Source: JBPRGG01 sp051418075
Lineage (GTDB): Bacteria > Bacteroidota > Bacteroidia > Cytophagales > Cyclobacteriaceae
DNA: 62,432 bases
Direction of reading: 5' to 3'
Assembly (NCBI GenBank): GCA_051418075.1
Contig: JBPRGG010000180.1
Span: forward strand, 1-62,432
Below the pieces are notes generated by a model. That model saw only the letters and a list, made by a program, of their open reading frames with translations. It did no database searches and was not told the origin of the DNA. Position 1 is the first letter of the stretch. Each line of letters opens with the position of its first letter. The translations under genes and the position numbers were made by a program. Below, in pieces: positions 53,177-62,432 of this stretch.

Positions 53177-54091
53177 ATGACAACAAGAAGAAGTTTACTT
53201 AAAATTTTAGGTTTGGCAGGAGCAGCTGCAATTACACCTATGTCAGGATATTCCCGTTCGTCTCAAAAAGCGTTAACCCGGTTTAAATACTGTTTGAATA
53301 CCAGTACTATAAGTGGTCAGAAACCGGGTTTGATAAAGTACATTGATATTGCGGCTGAAGCTGGCTATGACGGAGTTGAATTATGGGTAAGAGATGTAAA
53401 AGCCTATCTGGATCAGGGAAATTCAGCCAATCAGCTAAAAAGATACATTGAAGATAAAAGACTATCGGTAGAAAATGCCATTGGTTTCGCTCCCTGGATG
53501 ATGGGTGAGGAAGGCTTTAATCAGATGAGACAGGAAATGAAAATGATGGGGGCCATTGGCTGTAAGCGTATTGCTGCACCAGCAGCCGGAGTACCGGCAG
53601 ATCAACCATTGGATCTGTTTAAAGTGGGCCAGCTATACCGGCAATTAATTGATTTGGGAAAAGAAACAGGGGTGATGCCGCAACTGGAATTCTGGGGTGC
53701 TTCACCAGTTTTTTATCATTTTGGCCAGGCATTGATGGTAGCAGGGATTGCCAATCATCCGGATGTGCGTTTGCTGCCTGATATTTACCATTTATTTCGG
53801 GGCGATTCAGGCTTTAATGGTTTGAAAATGTTGCAGGGCCATTTGATTGAAGTTTTTCACCTCAATGATTACCCCTCACATATTCCCCGGGAACAACAAA
53901 AGGATGCTGACCGGGTATATCCGGGGGATGGAGTGGCACCTATTCCGGAGGTTCTGAAAGATCTGGCCGCTATGGGAGGGACTAAAGTACTATCAATAGA
54001 GTTGTTTAATAGATCCTATTGGGAGCAGGATCCTTTGCAGGTAGCTAAAACCGGTCTTCAAAAAATGAAAAAATTGACATCGTTGGTTTGA
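53177..54091 (+). CDS. Tat-exported TIM-barrel sugar isomerase/epimerase-like protein
   Basis: The 304-residue protein carries a twin-arginine signal (MTTRRSLLKILGLAGAAAIT) and an AP-endonuclease-2/xylose-isomerase-like TIM barrel: YIDIAAEAGYDGVELWVRDV, LEFWGASPVFYHFGQA with a metal-binding Glu, VRLLPDIYHLFRG, EVFHLNDYPSHIP, and KVLSIELFN near the end. Such proteins isomerise or epimerise sugars using a divalent metal. It lies 11 bases after the GH43 gene, so the operon may handle released uronic or pentose sugars already in the periplasm. Confidence 0.9.
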   Translation: MTTRRSLLKILGLAGAAAITPMSGYSRSSQKALTRFKYCLNTSTISGQKPGLIKYIDIAAEAGYDGVELWVRDVKAYLDQGNSANQLKRYIEDKRLSVENAIGFAPWMMGEEGFNQMRQEMKMMGAIGCKRIAAPAAGVPADQPLDLFKVGQLYRQLIDLGKETGVMPQLEFWGASPVFYHFGQALMVAGIANHPDVRLLPDIYHLFRGDSGFNGLKMLQGHLIEVFHLNDYPSHIPREQQKDADRVYPGDGVAPIPEVLKDLAAMGGTKVLSIELFNRSYWEQDPLQVAKTGLQKMKKLTSLV

Positions 54092-54494
54092 TTTTAAAAA
54101 GCCAATAGAATTATATTTAAAATAACGCTTTCTTCTGACTGTCTTTATAAGCAATAAAATTGGACCATCTGTTCTTCCCTATTATCTAAAGATCAATTTA
54201 TTTCCAATTAATCTCATTTTTAGATGAATTCTTATCTTTTACCGATAAGTGAGATATGTAATTGGACATAGACTGCTTATTGTTCGATATTAAACCATTT
54301 CACCTTAAGTCAGATTATTTCCGGCATATGTTCTTCTACTTCTCTTTAAGAGGGTTTTTTGCCGTATTATTCAAAATTTTAATTTATTTATATCCTTCCC
54401 ATTCTTACATGGATTAGTTACACCTGATCTTGATATAGTATTTATCTTATAAAAACTATTATTTTTCGAATTGATTATATAATCATACAGGTTC
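54092..54494. other. AT-rich intergenic region upstream of the giant surface protein gene
   Basis: I see no gene in these 403 bases. A box TATTTTTC (54460-54467, 7 of 8 to TAnnTTTG) lies 27 bases before the ATG, and a TTG 27 bases further upstream is slightly too distant for a standard promoter. A short CTCTTTAAGAG followed by GGTTTTTT near 54343 is too small for a convincing terminator. Confidence 0.5.
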
Positions 54495-57400
54495 ATGAAA
54501 TTATTACACAGTTTTTGTAAAATATATAACATCTTATTAAGGCTTTTTTGGTTGTCATTCATCTGGGTGTTGCTTCCCCACAACTATGGACTGTATGCAG
54601 CCCCGGGTGATATTTTATGGCAGGAGACTTTTGATTTGTTTGATGGTACCTCAGAAGATAATGATGCCACCGCCTGGACTACAGCCGGTACTCCCACCGG
54701 TCATTGGCAAGTTCGGAGTTCTTACTTCGAAGGTGAGGATCTGGACGGGGAGATGATCTGGTCATCCGAAGTGATAGATATTTCAGATTATGAAGATGTG
54801 AGTGCTTCGGTAGATATCTTATCAGTGACTTCAGCAGAGTTTGAACCAGATGATTATCTGAATATCTATTATAAATTAAATGATGGTCCGGAAATACTTT
54901 TTGAACAATACGGCGCTCAAACCGGAGGGTTTGAAGCCCGAACATCTGATTTGGGATGTGGGGCAGGTTTTTCTGGAAATACCATTCAAATCATTATCAG
55001 AGCAAGAAACTCCACCAATAAGGAAACCTACAGGTTTGATAATGTAACAATTTATGTAAAAACCAATAAATTATTTGCCATCAAAGACGGTGACTGGTCT
55101 GATCCAACCACCTGGTCTAACACTGCAGGTGGCACTTCCTGTGATTGTATTCCAGATTGCGCCAGCCAGGTTGAAATCAATGGTTTTCAGGTGAATCTTG
55201 ATGAATCTGGTATAGCAAAATCAGTTAATATCAAAAACAGTGGATCCCTGACCTGGACTAAGAATAATCTTTCGCTTAATTTGCATAATACGGCCAGTTT
55301 AAATATTGAAGATGGCAGCAAAATAGATCATAATGGCTATAATCTGGCTGAGCTGATTTTTACGGGTACAGGTAATATCAATTTAGCAGTAGATGATATT
55401 ACTAACGGGATAAAACTGACTAATCTGAAGATCTACAGTTACGGTACTCACACTATTGGTGGAATGGGAAAGATAAATTTGAATCAGGATCTTCAAGTTT
55501 CAAACAGTAGCCAGATTGATATTAATATTTCAGACCTTTCTGTGAACCAATCACTTCATTTTCTTCATGATAATATCCAGCTCAACCTGTCAGGATCGGC
55601 TACCATTGGACAAATTATATTTGAAGCAAGTAATTGTGTATTGGATAATCAGGGCCTGTTACAGATTGATCAAAATATATTAATACCATCTGATAGTTAT
55701 CATACTAATCGGCTCAGGAATTCAAATCAAATGCAATTTCAGGATTTGAATACTAATAATGGCGATATTATGATTGAAAACCGGGGAAACCTGAGCTTGG
55801 GTAATGTGCTGGAGGCTGGCGGAAATACATCCTTTTATAATTACGACACACTTTATTATCAGGGTACTGACCATGATCTGGATTTTAAGTTGTATAGCAG
55901 TTTTAATGGAAATTACATTAATTACAATGGTACAGATCAAAAAATAATCACTCCGGAGGATAATTATTATGACCTGGAATTATCCCAACAGGGTATTAAA
56001 TCTACTTTATCTGCATTAAATATAACTCATGATTTTTATATAACGGGAAATGCTCAAATGGATGCCTCAGGACCATCTCATGACCTGATCATTGGAGATG
56101 ACTTTTTAAGTTATAGCAATAGTGCTGATCCATTTTTACCAGGCTCTAACCATGTGACACTGCGAAGCAATGACCGCAAACACTCTATACATTCTGAACA
56201 TGGAATCCGGTTTTTTGACTTAACCATTGATTCGGATGATAAAATGGAGATTGATCAGAAAAAGGTGATCATCTTGAATCATTTTAGTTTTGTTAAAGGA
56301 ATTGTTGTAACTGAAGAAGACGGGGTGCTGGTTATTTCTGACGATGCCACCATCACCGGATATGGCAATCAACATTATGTAGATGGTAAATTGGAAAAAA
56401 TAGGAGATGATGCCTTTGAATTTCCTTTGGGGAATAACAATAAATATCATCCAATGGCCATTTCTGCCCCCAATACCAGTACAGATAGCTACCTGGCTCA
56501 ATATTTCAACAAAAAACCTCATAACATAAATTCAAAAGAAGCTGAAATTAATAAAGTGAGCAATTGTAGTTACTGGGAGGTGGAAAGAACTTCAGGTAGT
56601 ACCCCGGTGGAAGTGACGTTGAACTGGCGGAATACTTGTGATATTGTCAGTCTGGCTTGCGTTAATATAGTGAGATGGAACGGTTCCAAATGGATAAAGG
56701 AGGGAAATCATAATATTTCGGGTGATTCAAATGTGGGATCTGTGACCTCAGATACTCAACTAAATAGCCTTGGCCTCTTTTCATTTGGATCGATTAATTA
56801 TTCACCGGTGGCAGTGGATGATCAATTTGAAATTGGTGAAGATGCAGTGCTGCATGGAACTTTGTTTGATAATGATACAGAACCTCTTGGGATCGATTTG
56901 GTATTTAGTCAATTAACTCAGGATGTATCAAGTGGTGTTTTGAATATTGAGACTAACGGATCCCTTACCTATACACCTCAGACTAATATTAATGGCACTA
57001 TTCATTTTGAGTACGAGGTGTGTAATGATCATCCTTATCCCAAATGTGACCAGGCCAGTGTAGATATAAAGATCAATCCCATAAATGATGCTCCTGGGTT
57101 TAGTTCGGGAGGAGATCTAATGGTCAATGAAGATCATGGGCTTTATTCAAACAGTTGGGCTACTTCCATTAATGATGGAGACCCGGAAATTGATCAGGAT
57201 TTGGTTTTCTCAATCACAATAGATAAACATGATTTATTTGAACAATTACCCTCTTTAGATCAAGATGGAACACTTCAATTCAAACCAAAATCCGATTCTT
57301 CAGGAACCGCTAATATAGAAGTTGTTTTATCTGATAATGGAACAAGTGTCCTTCCCGATCAAAATCAGTCTGCTCCGGTTTCATTCAAAATCAATGTGCT

Positions 57401-60272
57401 ACCTGTTAATGATGCCCCTGTAGCCTCAGACAAAACCTATACAACTGATGAAGATAAATTACTGACAGTTGAAGTGAGTACAGGTTTACTACAGGATGCC
57501 ACTGACCTGGATGGTGATGAATTAACCGCTTTGCTGGTAACCGATCCTGACCATGGAACAGTAACGTTAAACAGTGAAGGGGATTTCACCTACATTCCGT
57601 CTGCCAATTACAACGGCAGTGATAGCTTTACCTATCAAGTCCATGACGGAACCACAGATTCCGAAATAGCCACAGTCACCCTCACTGTCAATGCGATCAA
57701 TGATGCCCCTGTAGCCTCAGACAAAACCTATACAACTGATGAAGATAAATTACTGACAGTTGAAGTGGGTACAGGTTTACTACAGGATGCCACTGACCTG
57801 GATGGTGATGAATTAACCGCTGTGCTGGTAACCGATCCTGACCATGGAACAGTAACGTTAAACAGTGAAGGGGATTTCACCTATACTCCGTCTGCCAATT
57901 ACAACGGCAGCGATAGCTTTACCTATCAAGTCCATGACGGAACTTTAAATTCTGAGATAGCTACTGTTAATATTACCGTCAAACCGATCAACGGTACACC
58001 AATAGCAAAAACAGATCAATATCAAATTGACGAAGATAATGTCTTGATAGTAGAACAGGCCAACAGCCTTTTAAAAAATGATATGGATGAAGATCAGGAT
58101 CAGCTAACTGCAAAACTGATTGAGGACGTTTCTCATGGTTCATTATCTTTAAATGCAGATGGTTCATTTACTTATATTCCTGAAGCTGATTTTCATGGTC
58201 AGGATGAATTTACCTATCAGGCCTGGGATCAAATAACTCATTCTGATCCGGTGGTGGTACAATTGATTGTTTATGCGGATAATGATATCCCGGTTGCCAG
58301 GGGAGATGAGTACAAGACCAATGAAGATCATATACTTTCAATTCCTCTATCCGAGGGTATATTAATTAATGATACTGATGTAGAAAAGGGGCAACTTACT
58401 GCAGTATTGACCAGAGATGTAGTTCATGGAACACTAATGCTAAACGCAGACGGAGGTTTTACCTATGAGCCTGAAAAAAATTACTTTGGCCCTGATAGTT
58501 TTTCCTACAAGGCCAATGATGGAAGTGAATCTTCCAATGAGGTGATTGTTAAACTGGATGTTTTATCTGTTAATGATTACCCCCTGGCAGCAGATGATGC
58601 CTATCACACTATGGAAGATCAGGTATTAAAAAACACTAAAAGTATTTTGAACAATGACAAGGATCTTGATCAAGATGAAATTACCGCTACATTGGTAAAA
58701 GATGTTTCTCATGGTACCCTGATATTTCAGGCCAATGGAAACTTTGAATATCAACCAGAACCTGATTATAACGGTGAAGATTATTTTACTTACCAGGCTT
58801 CAGATCAGGTATCTCATTCAGAACCTGCCCGGGTGACGATTAGAATAGCTCCGGTAAATGATGTTCCTATAGCCAAACAAGACGCTTATCAGACTAAACA
58901 GGCTACCACCTTGGAAATATCCAGTCCCGGGATCATCTCCAATGATTCAGATAAAGAAAATGATAAGCTTTTTGTTGTTTTAGTGGAAGATGTACGCTAT
59001 GGAAATCTGGTACTGAAAGAAGATGGAGGTTTTTCATATACTCCTGATGAAGAATTTCAGGGAAATGATGTTTTTACCTACCAAACATCGGATGGACAGG
59101 TACTTTCAGAGGTGGTTCAGGTAGTAATACAGGTTCAGGCCACAAATGATCAACCATTGACTATAGATGATCATTTCTCAATCGAGGAAGATCAGCTATT
59201 ACAAAGTAGCGTATTAAATAATGATCAAAACCTGCAAAAAACCACCGTTTCTCTTAAATCAAATCCAGCCCGGGGAAAGCTGACCTGGAATCAGAATGGC
59301 ACTTTCGAATATCAACCTAACCCTGATTTCTTTGGCCAGGATCAATTTTCCTACCAGGTTTGCACTGAGACTGATCAATGTTATACAGCCCAGGTAACTA
59401 TAAAAGTACAATCAGTCAATGATGCCCCTTTATTAAAAGATGACCAGGTGGTAATATTTATAGATACTTTCGCCAAAGGCAATGTCTTATTAAATGATCT
59501 TGATCCGGAAAATGATCATTTGTACCTTAGAAGTAGGCCTCTGGTTGCTCCGGAACATGGTAAAATCACCTTGTATGAGGATGGGGCATATCATTATCAA
59601 CCAGTAGAAGGTTTTACCGGCACAGACAAGGTGCATTTGGAGGTTTGCGATGATGGTCATCCAAATGCCTGCGCCCAATCCATTTTAAAAATTAAAGTAG
59701 AATTCGATAATGCCAAACCTGTGGCTGAGGATTTCTTGGCTGAAGTGGAAGAAAATCAAAAGCTGGAGGTGTGTCTCACAGCCTCTGATCAGGAAAATGA
59801 TCCTTTATTCATTAGAAATATTATAAATTATCCGCAGCATGGAAATCTTTCCGATCAGGATCAATTATGTTTCTCTTATAATCCTGATCCGGAATATCTG
59901 GGACAGGAAGTTTTTCAGTTGGAAGTTTGTGATCAGTATGGATGTGATACTGTAAATGTATTTATTGATGTATTAAAAGCGCCTGTTAAAATATACGAAG
60001 CTTTTAGTCCCAATAACGATGATCTGAATGACTATTGGGTAATTGATGGCATTCAGCATTTTCAGGATAATGAGGTCATTGTTTTTAATCGAAATGGGTC
60101 CCCCGTTTTCAAAATGAAGGGATATAATAATCATGATAAGGTTTGGAAAGGGGAGTCCAACACATCATTTACTATAGGAAAAAATGAGTTACCTAATGGC
60201 ACTTATTACTACCTGATCAATTTAGGAGATGGAGAAGCATTGCGCAAAGGGTTTGTGGTGTTGAATAGATAA
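54495..60272 (+). CDS. Giant multi-repeat surface protein with type IX secretion (type B) C-terminal domain
   Basis: The 1925-residue protein has an N-terminal hydrophobic export segment (about 14-35), a jelly-roll-like domain (about 40-195), a G8-like start (GDWSDPTTW near 205) and parallel-beta-like repeats (about 215-600). Ten to eleven cadherin-like/tandem-95 repeats follow (about 765-1825), several exactly 97 residues, each beginning like NDAPVA and ending FTYQVHDG. The end (AFSPNNDDLNDYWVIDGI to GTYYYLINLGDG) is the CHU_C/gliding-motility-associated domain, the type B sorting signal for type IX secretion. DxDxDG-like turns suggest Ca2+ binding. It is probably a cell-surface adhesin. Two repeats (57408-57989) are nearly identical. 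The next gene starts 23 bases downstream. Confidence 0.93.
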   Translation: MKLLHSFCKIYNILLRLFWLSFIWVLLPHNYGLYAAPGDILWQETFDLFDGTSEDNDATAWTTAGTPTGHWQVRSSYFEGEDLDGEMIWSSEVIDISDYEDVSASVDILSVTSAEFEPDDYLNIYYKLNDGPEILFEQYGAQTGGFEARTSDLGCGAGFSGNTIQIIIRARNSTNKETYRFDNVTIYVKTNKLFAIKDGDWSDPTTWSNTAGGTSCDCIPDCASQVEINGFQVNLDESGIAKSVNIKNSGSLTWTKNNLSLNLHNTASLNIEDGSKIDHNGYNLAELIFTGTGNINLAVDDITNGIKLTNLKIYSYGTHTIGGMGKINLNQDLQVSNSSQIDINISDLSVNQSLHFLHDNIQLNLSGSATIGQIIFEASNCVLDNQGLLQIDQNILIPSDSYHTNRLRNSNQMQFQDLNTNNGDIMIENRGNLSLGNVLEAGGNTSFYNYDTLYYQGTDHDLDFKLYSSFNGNYINYNGTDQKIITPEDNYYDLELSQQGIKSTLSALNITHDFYITGNAQMDASGPSHDLIIGDDFLSYSNSADPFLPGSNHVTLRSNDRKHSIHSEHGIRFFDLTIDSDDKMEIDQKKVIILNHFSFVKGIVVTEEDGVLVISDDATITGYGNQHYVDGKLEKIGDDAFEFPLGNNNKYHPMAISAPNTSTDSYLAQYFNKKPHNINSKEAEINKVSNCSYWEVERTSGSTPVEVTLNWRNTCDIVSLACVNIVRWNGSKWIKEGNHNISGDSNVGSVTSDTQLNSLGLFSFGSINYSPVAVDDQFEIGEDAVLHGTLFDNDTEPLGIDLVFSQLTQDVSSGVLNIETNGSLTYTPQTNINGTIHFEYEVCNDHPYPKCDQASVDIKINPINDAPGFSSGGDLMVNEDHGLYSNSWATSINDGDPEIDQDLVFSITIDKHDLFEQLPSLDQDGTLQFKPKSDSSGTANIEVVLSDNGTSVLPDQNQSAPVSFKINVLPVNDAPVASDKTYTTDEDKLLTVEVSTGLLQDATDLDGDELTALLVTDPDHGTVTLNSEGDFTYIPSANYNGSDSFTYQVHDGTTDSEIATVTLTVNAINDAPVASDKTYTTDEDKLLTVEVGTGLLQDATDLDGDELTAVLVTDPDHGTVTLNSEGDFTYTPSANYNGSDSFTYQVHDGTLNSEIATVNITVKPINGTPIAKTDQYQIDEDNVLIVEQANSLLKNDMDEDQDQLTAKLIEDVSHGSLSLNADGSFTYIPEADFHGQDEFTYQAWDQITHSDPVVVQLIVYADNDIPVARGDEYKTNEDHILSIPLSEGILINDTDVEKGQLTAVLTRDVVHGTLMLNADGGFTYEPEKNYFGPDSFSYKANDGSESSNEVIVKLDVLSVNDYPLAADDAYHTMEDQVLKNTKSILNNDKDLDQDEITATLVKDVSHGTLIFQANGNFEYQPEPDYNGEDYFTYQASDQVSHSEPARVTIRIAPVNDVPIAKQDAYQTKQATTLEISSPGIISNDSDKENDKLFVVLVEDVRYGNLVLKEDGGFSYTPDEEFQGNDVFTYQTSDGQVLSEVVQVVIQVQATNDQPLTIDDHFSIEEDQLLQSSVLNNDQNLQKTTVSLKSNPARGKLTWNQNGTFEYQPNPDFFGQDQFSYQVCTETDQCYTAQVTIKVQSVNDAPLLKDDQVVIFIDTFAKGNVLLNDLDPENDHLYLRSRPLVAPEHGKITLYEDGAYHYQPVEGFTGTDKVHLEVCDDGHPNACAQSILKIKVEFDNAKPVAEDFLAEVEENQKLEVCLTASDQENDPLFIRNIINYPQHGNLSDQDQLCFSYNPDPEYLGQEVFQLEVCDQYGCDTVNVFIDVLKAPVKIYEAFSPNNDDLNDYWVIDGIQHFQDNEVIVFNRNGSPVFKMKGYNNHDKVWKGESNTSFTIGKNELPNGTYYYLINLGDGEALRKGFVVLNR
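57408..57989 (+). repeat. Tandem 291-nt duplication inside the giant surface protein gene
   Basis: Bases 57408-57698 and 57699-57989 are consecutive 291-nt (97-codon) units. By my count only five substitutions separate the first 245 bases of each; the last 45 bases are clearly diverged and resemble the following repeat. The neighbouring repeats have the same 97-residue length but low DNA identity, so this pair arose recently by duplication or gene conversion. Confidence 0.85.
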
Positions 60273-60295
60273 AAATTGAATAAACAGCTATTACA

Positions 60296-62432
60296 ATGAA
60301 GTTAAAATTAATTTATATTTGTTTTTTGTTGTGTTGGTTGGGTTCTGTACAAGTAGCCAGGTCTCAGGGGCATGTTTTTAATTCATTACTCATTAGCCAT
60401 AAGGAAAAGGCCGATCAATGGTTTCAGCAAAAATCTTATTTCCAGGCTCTTCAATTGTATAAAAAGGTAAAACCTAAAGATTTAAATGATTCTATCAATT
60501 TAAAAATTGCCCGGTGCTATTATCAGTTAGATCAATTGGATTCTGCCGAAACTTATTTTGATAAAATTGTTGATACGGAACTGGTCAACCCGGAGATACG
60601 GAAACAGTATGCTGAAATTTTATTGAGTAATGGAAAAAAAGAAGAAGCACTGCAACAGTTTTTATATCATTATGGTCAGCACCCTTCCTCCCTGGTGGCA
60701 GCTAAAATAAAGGCCATAGAAACCTATGAAACTTTTTATGAATTGTCAGATAATTACCTGGTTAAGCCCATCAAAGCAAATTCCCACTATTCAGAGATAT
60801 CGTTGACTTATTTCCAACAGGATCTTTTCATGTTGTCCAATCGCTATCAGGATCAATTGGTTAAAAGAATTGATACCAGAAACGAAAGTCCATTACCTCA
60901 TTGGTATATTTATAACCATAAAACTATTGACTTTCAGGCCTGGAATGATCTAAATACAGAAGATTTTAAAGGGGATATTGCTTTTTTCGATCAGGATCAA
61001 AAGGTGATATTTTCAGCGGCGGAAAAAACCGGAACCAATCAATTTGGACATTATAAGCTTTATTATGGAGAAAGACAAGCAAAGAAATGGTCGAAACCTG
61101 TAAAAATTTCCCTGGTAGCAAATGGCTATTCGGCCATTCAGCCAACCCTGTCAACAGATGGTCAGGTTTTAATATTTGCTTCGGATCAGCCTGGTGGTGC
61201 AGGTGGTATGGATCTTTATAAATCCGAATTTATAAATGGATCGTGGACTTCTCCTCAAAATTTAGGCAGTAGGATCAATACTCCGGGCGATGAAATCACT
61301 CCTTTTCTGGATGAACATGGTGTGCTGTATTTTGCCTCCAATGGATTGCCAGGCATGGGAGGGCTGGATATTTACCGCATAAAGCTACGACAGCAATTAC
61401 AGGCTGAAAACATGGGTGCGCCTATCAATTCTGCCAGAAATGATTTTGGTTTGATTTATCAAAATGATCAGCATACAGGTTTCTTTACCTCCAACAGAAA
61501 ATATTCCGATGATGTCTTTTTCTTTGAAAACTTGCAGGAGAAAATTACAGGAGATTCTGTAGTAGTAACAGATTTAAAAAGCCGTAAAAAAATTCCGTTT
61601 AAATTGGAAAAAGATTTATTGACTTTCCCGGCTGTGAAAGGTACGGAATATGTTGTTCAGGTAAGTAAAAATGGTGTGAAGTCTCAATACCAGGTTACTA
61701 ACGAGCACCATCAAAAAGATTCCCTGAGTTTGAACTTAACCGGGATTTCCCGGAAAGAAGAAATTATAATTCAGGGAAATGTCTATGATATGAAGTCTGG
61801 TGAAAGACTTTCCCGGGTAAAGGTGAATGTTACATCATTTTCCGGACCGGATCAGGAATTAATTTCCGATCAACAAGGGAACTTTCATTTTAGGATTGAT
61901 CAGGGTGAGGTTTTTTTGTTGATGGCACATCATGATCAAAAAAGTGGATTTCTGGAAGGTTTGGCTGATGAAGAAATAGGTCAGTTAAAATTAGGACTAT
62001 CAGGTAAAGATGTTGCAAAAAATCATTTTAAGGCATTTGTATTGGATCAAAAAACGGGACAACCATTAAAAGACCTGGATGCTTCCCTGCTAAATATCAG
62101 CACCGGCCAAATTATCAGGATAAACAGCTTTCCCTTAATTAATATTGCCGCAAATCCTGATCATCAATTCGAATTAATCCTGAAAAAACCGGGTTATCAT
62201 GAACAGAAGATAGCCTTAAATAATGAAGACCTGATAGGGAACTCCATTCAAAAGATTAAAATGAAGCAGTTTGTGCATCATTTAAACCTGGAAGGCTACA
62301 TCTATGACAGCCTGACCGGGATGCCATTACCTCAGGCTGAAATTTCGGTAACCAGCCTTGCCAGTCCTGATCAAAAAGTACAAAGTAATGAGCAGGGCCA
62401 TTTTCATTTTACCGGAGTTGCCGGTGATGTTT
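60296..62432 (+). CDS. TPR/PD40/CarboxypepD-reg envelope protein, PorE/OmpA-like (partial)
   Basis: The frame from the ATG at 60296 stays open for 712 codons and leaves the window. It starts with a signal peptide (FLLCWLGSVQVARSQ), then TPR-like helices (about 30-180), three WD40-like PD40 segments (FASDQPGGAGGMDLYKS near 295, FASNGLPGMGGLDIYRI near 345, and GLIYQNDQHTGFFTSNRK near 385) and at least two carboxypeptidase-regulatory-like beta domains (GNVYDMKSGERLSRVKV near 495 and GYIYDSLTGMPLPQAE near 667). Homologues of this layout usually end in an OmpA peptidoglycan-binding domain and act with type IX secretion. It follows the giant surface protein by 23 bases, so the two are probably one operon. 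Confidence 0.85.
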   Translation, partial: MKLKLIYICFLLCWLGSVQVARSQGHVFNSLLISHKEKADQWFQQKSYFQALQLYKKVKPKDLNDSINLKIARCYYQLDQLDSAETYFDKIVDTELVNPEIRKQYAEILLSNGKKEEALQQFLYHYGQHPSSLVAAKIKAIETYETFYELSDNYLVKPIKANSHYSEISLTYFQQDLFMLSNRYQDQLVKRIDTRNESPLPHWYIYNHKTIDFQAWNDLNTEDFKGDIAFFDQDQKVIFSAAEKTGTNQFGHYKLYYGERQAKKWSKPVKISLVANGYSAIQPTLSTDGQVLIFASDQPGGAGGMDLYKSEFINGSWTSPQNLGSRINTPGDEITPFLDEHGVLYFASNGLPGMGGLDIYRIKLRQQLQAENMGAPINSARNDFGLIYQNDQHTGFFTSNRKYSDDVFFFENLQEKITGDSVVVTDLKSRKKIPFKLEKDLLTFPAVKGTEYVVQVSKNGVKSQYQVTNEHHQKDSLSLNLTGISRKEEIIIQGNVYDMKSGERLSRVKVNVTSFSGPDQELISDQQGNFHFRIDQGEVFLLMAHHDQKSGFLEGLADEEIGQLKLGLSGKDVAKNHFKAFVLDQKTGQPLKDLDASLLNISTGQIIRINSFPLINIAANPDHQFELILKKPGYHEQKIALNNEDLIGNSIQKIKMKQFVHHLNLEGYIYDSLTGMPLPQAEISVTSLASPDQKVQSNEQGHFHFTGVAGDV

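Noticed and set aside
54340..54362. CTCTTTAAGAG followed by a T-run as a terminator
   Set aside because: The stem can form at most three to five pairs with an impossible or tiny loop, and it lies about 250 bases after the nearest stop.
54371..54583. 70-codon minus-strand frame before the giant surface gene
   Set aside because: It is low-complexity and Asn/Lys-rich, overlaps the signal peptide of the giant gene and has no recognisable family.
56800..59980. Regularly spaced repeats resembling a CRISPR-like or satellite array
   Set aside because: The period is 291 nt in frame, and the units encode cadherin-like domains of one protein.
1..62432. tRNA, rRNA and transposase genes
   Set aside because: I looked through the intergenic gaps for cloverleaf-like or conserved rRNA segments and for transposase motifs and recognised none; a covariance-model scan would settle RNA genes.

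Overview
The window is chromosomal DNA from a member of the Bacteroidota, most likely an aerobic marine or soil Cytophagales-type bacterium. The indicators are alternative complex III (ActABCDEF) feeding an aa3-type oxidase, a large secreted protein with a gliding-motility/type IX secretion C-terminal domain, AT-rich leaders without Shine-Dalgarno sequences, -7 boxes of the form TAnnTTTG, and protein families typical of this phylum (DUF2490, the short second DnaE, an ActA-ActF order unbroken from complex III into the oxidase). No rRNA, tRNA, CRISPR array or transposase gene was recognised.

Layout. Bases 1-2650 are a conspicuously AT-rich stretch with a partial gene end, a lipoprotein gene disrupted by two compensating frameshifts, a beta-barrel protein and a frameshifted XRE regulator. 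Next come a short ssb, a ferritin and an aconitase. A 585-base regulatory gap rich in inverted repeats separates aconitase from a run of plus-strand genes reaching 26.4 kb: actABCDEF, ctaC, ctaD, ctaB, two subunit III genes, subunit IV, a SCO-like protein, DUF420 protein, a small CxxC membrane protein, a DUF983 protein and a very large NtrY-like histidine kinase. Together they encode quinol oxidation, cytochrome c transfer, oxygen reduction and oxidase maturation.

The middle (26.4-43.9 kb) holds smc, two conserved hypotheticals, an FAD/Rieske oxidoreductase, two overlapping GH13 enzymes, a Tas-type aldo/keto reductase, an SRPBCC protein, two thioredoxin-fold exported proteins, an acetyltransferase, an NTF2-like protein, an alpha/beta hydrolase and a K+ channel. 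A second-type DnaE polymerase follows, then a cytochrome c, DoxX, DUF2490, B3/B4 and a small exported protein. A three-gene carbohydrate cluster (GH28, GH43, TIM-barrel isomerase) precedes a 1925-residue multi-repeat surface protein and a TPR/PD40 envelope protein that runs off the right edge.

The most interesting observations are structural. They are the compensating frameshifts at the left edge, a symmetric divergent promoter/palindrome at smc, a perfect 30-bp palindrome between doxX and a DUF2490 gene, a dispersed intergenic repeat present twice, a recently duplicated 291-nt unit inside the giant surface protein, an EF-hand loop inside the DUF420 oxidase-associated protein, and a DnaE with a degenerate PHP domain. 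I did not find a clearly new multi-gene system. Family assignments rest on recognised motifs and remembered families, not on database searches.
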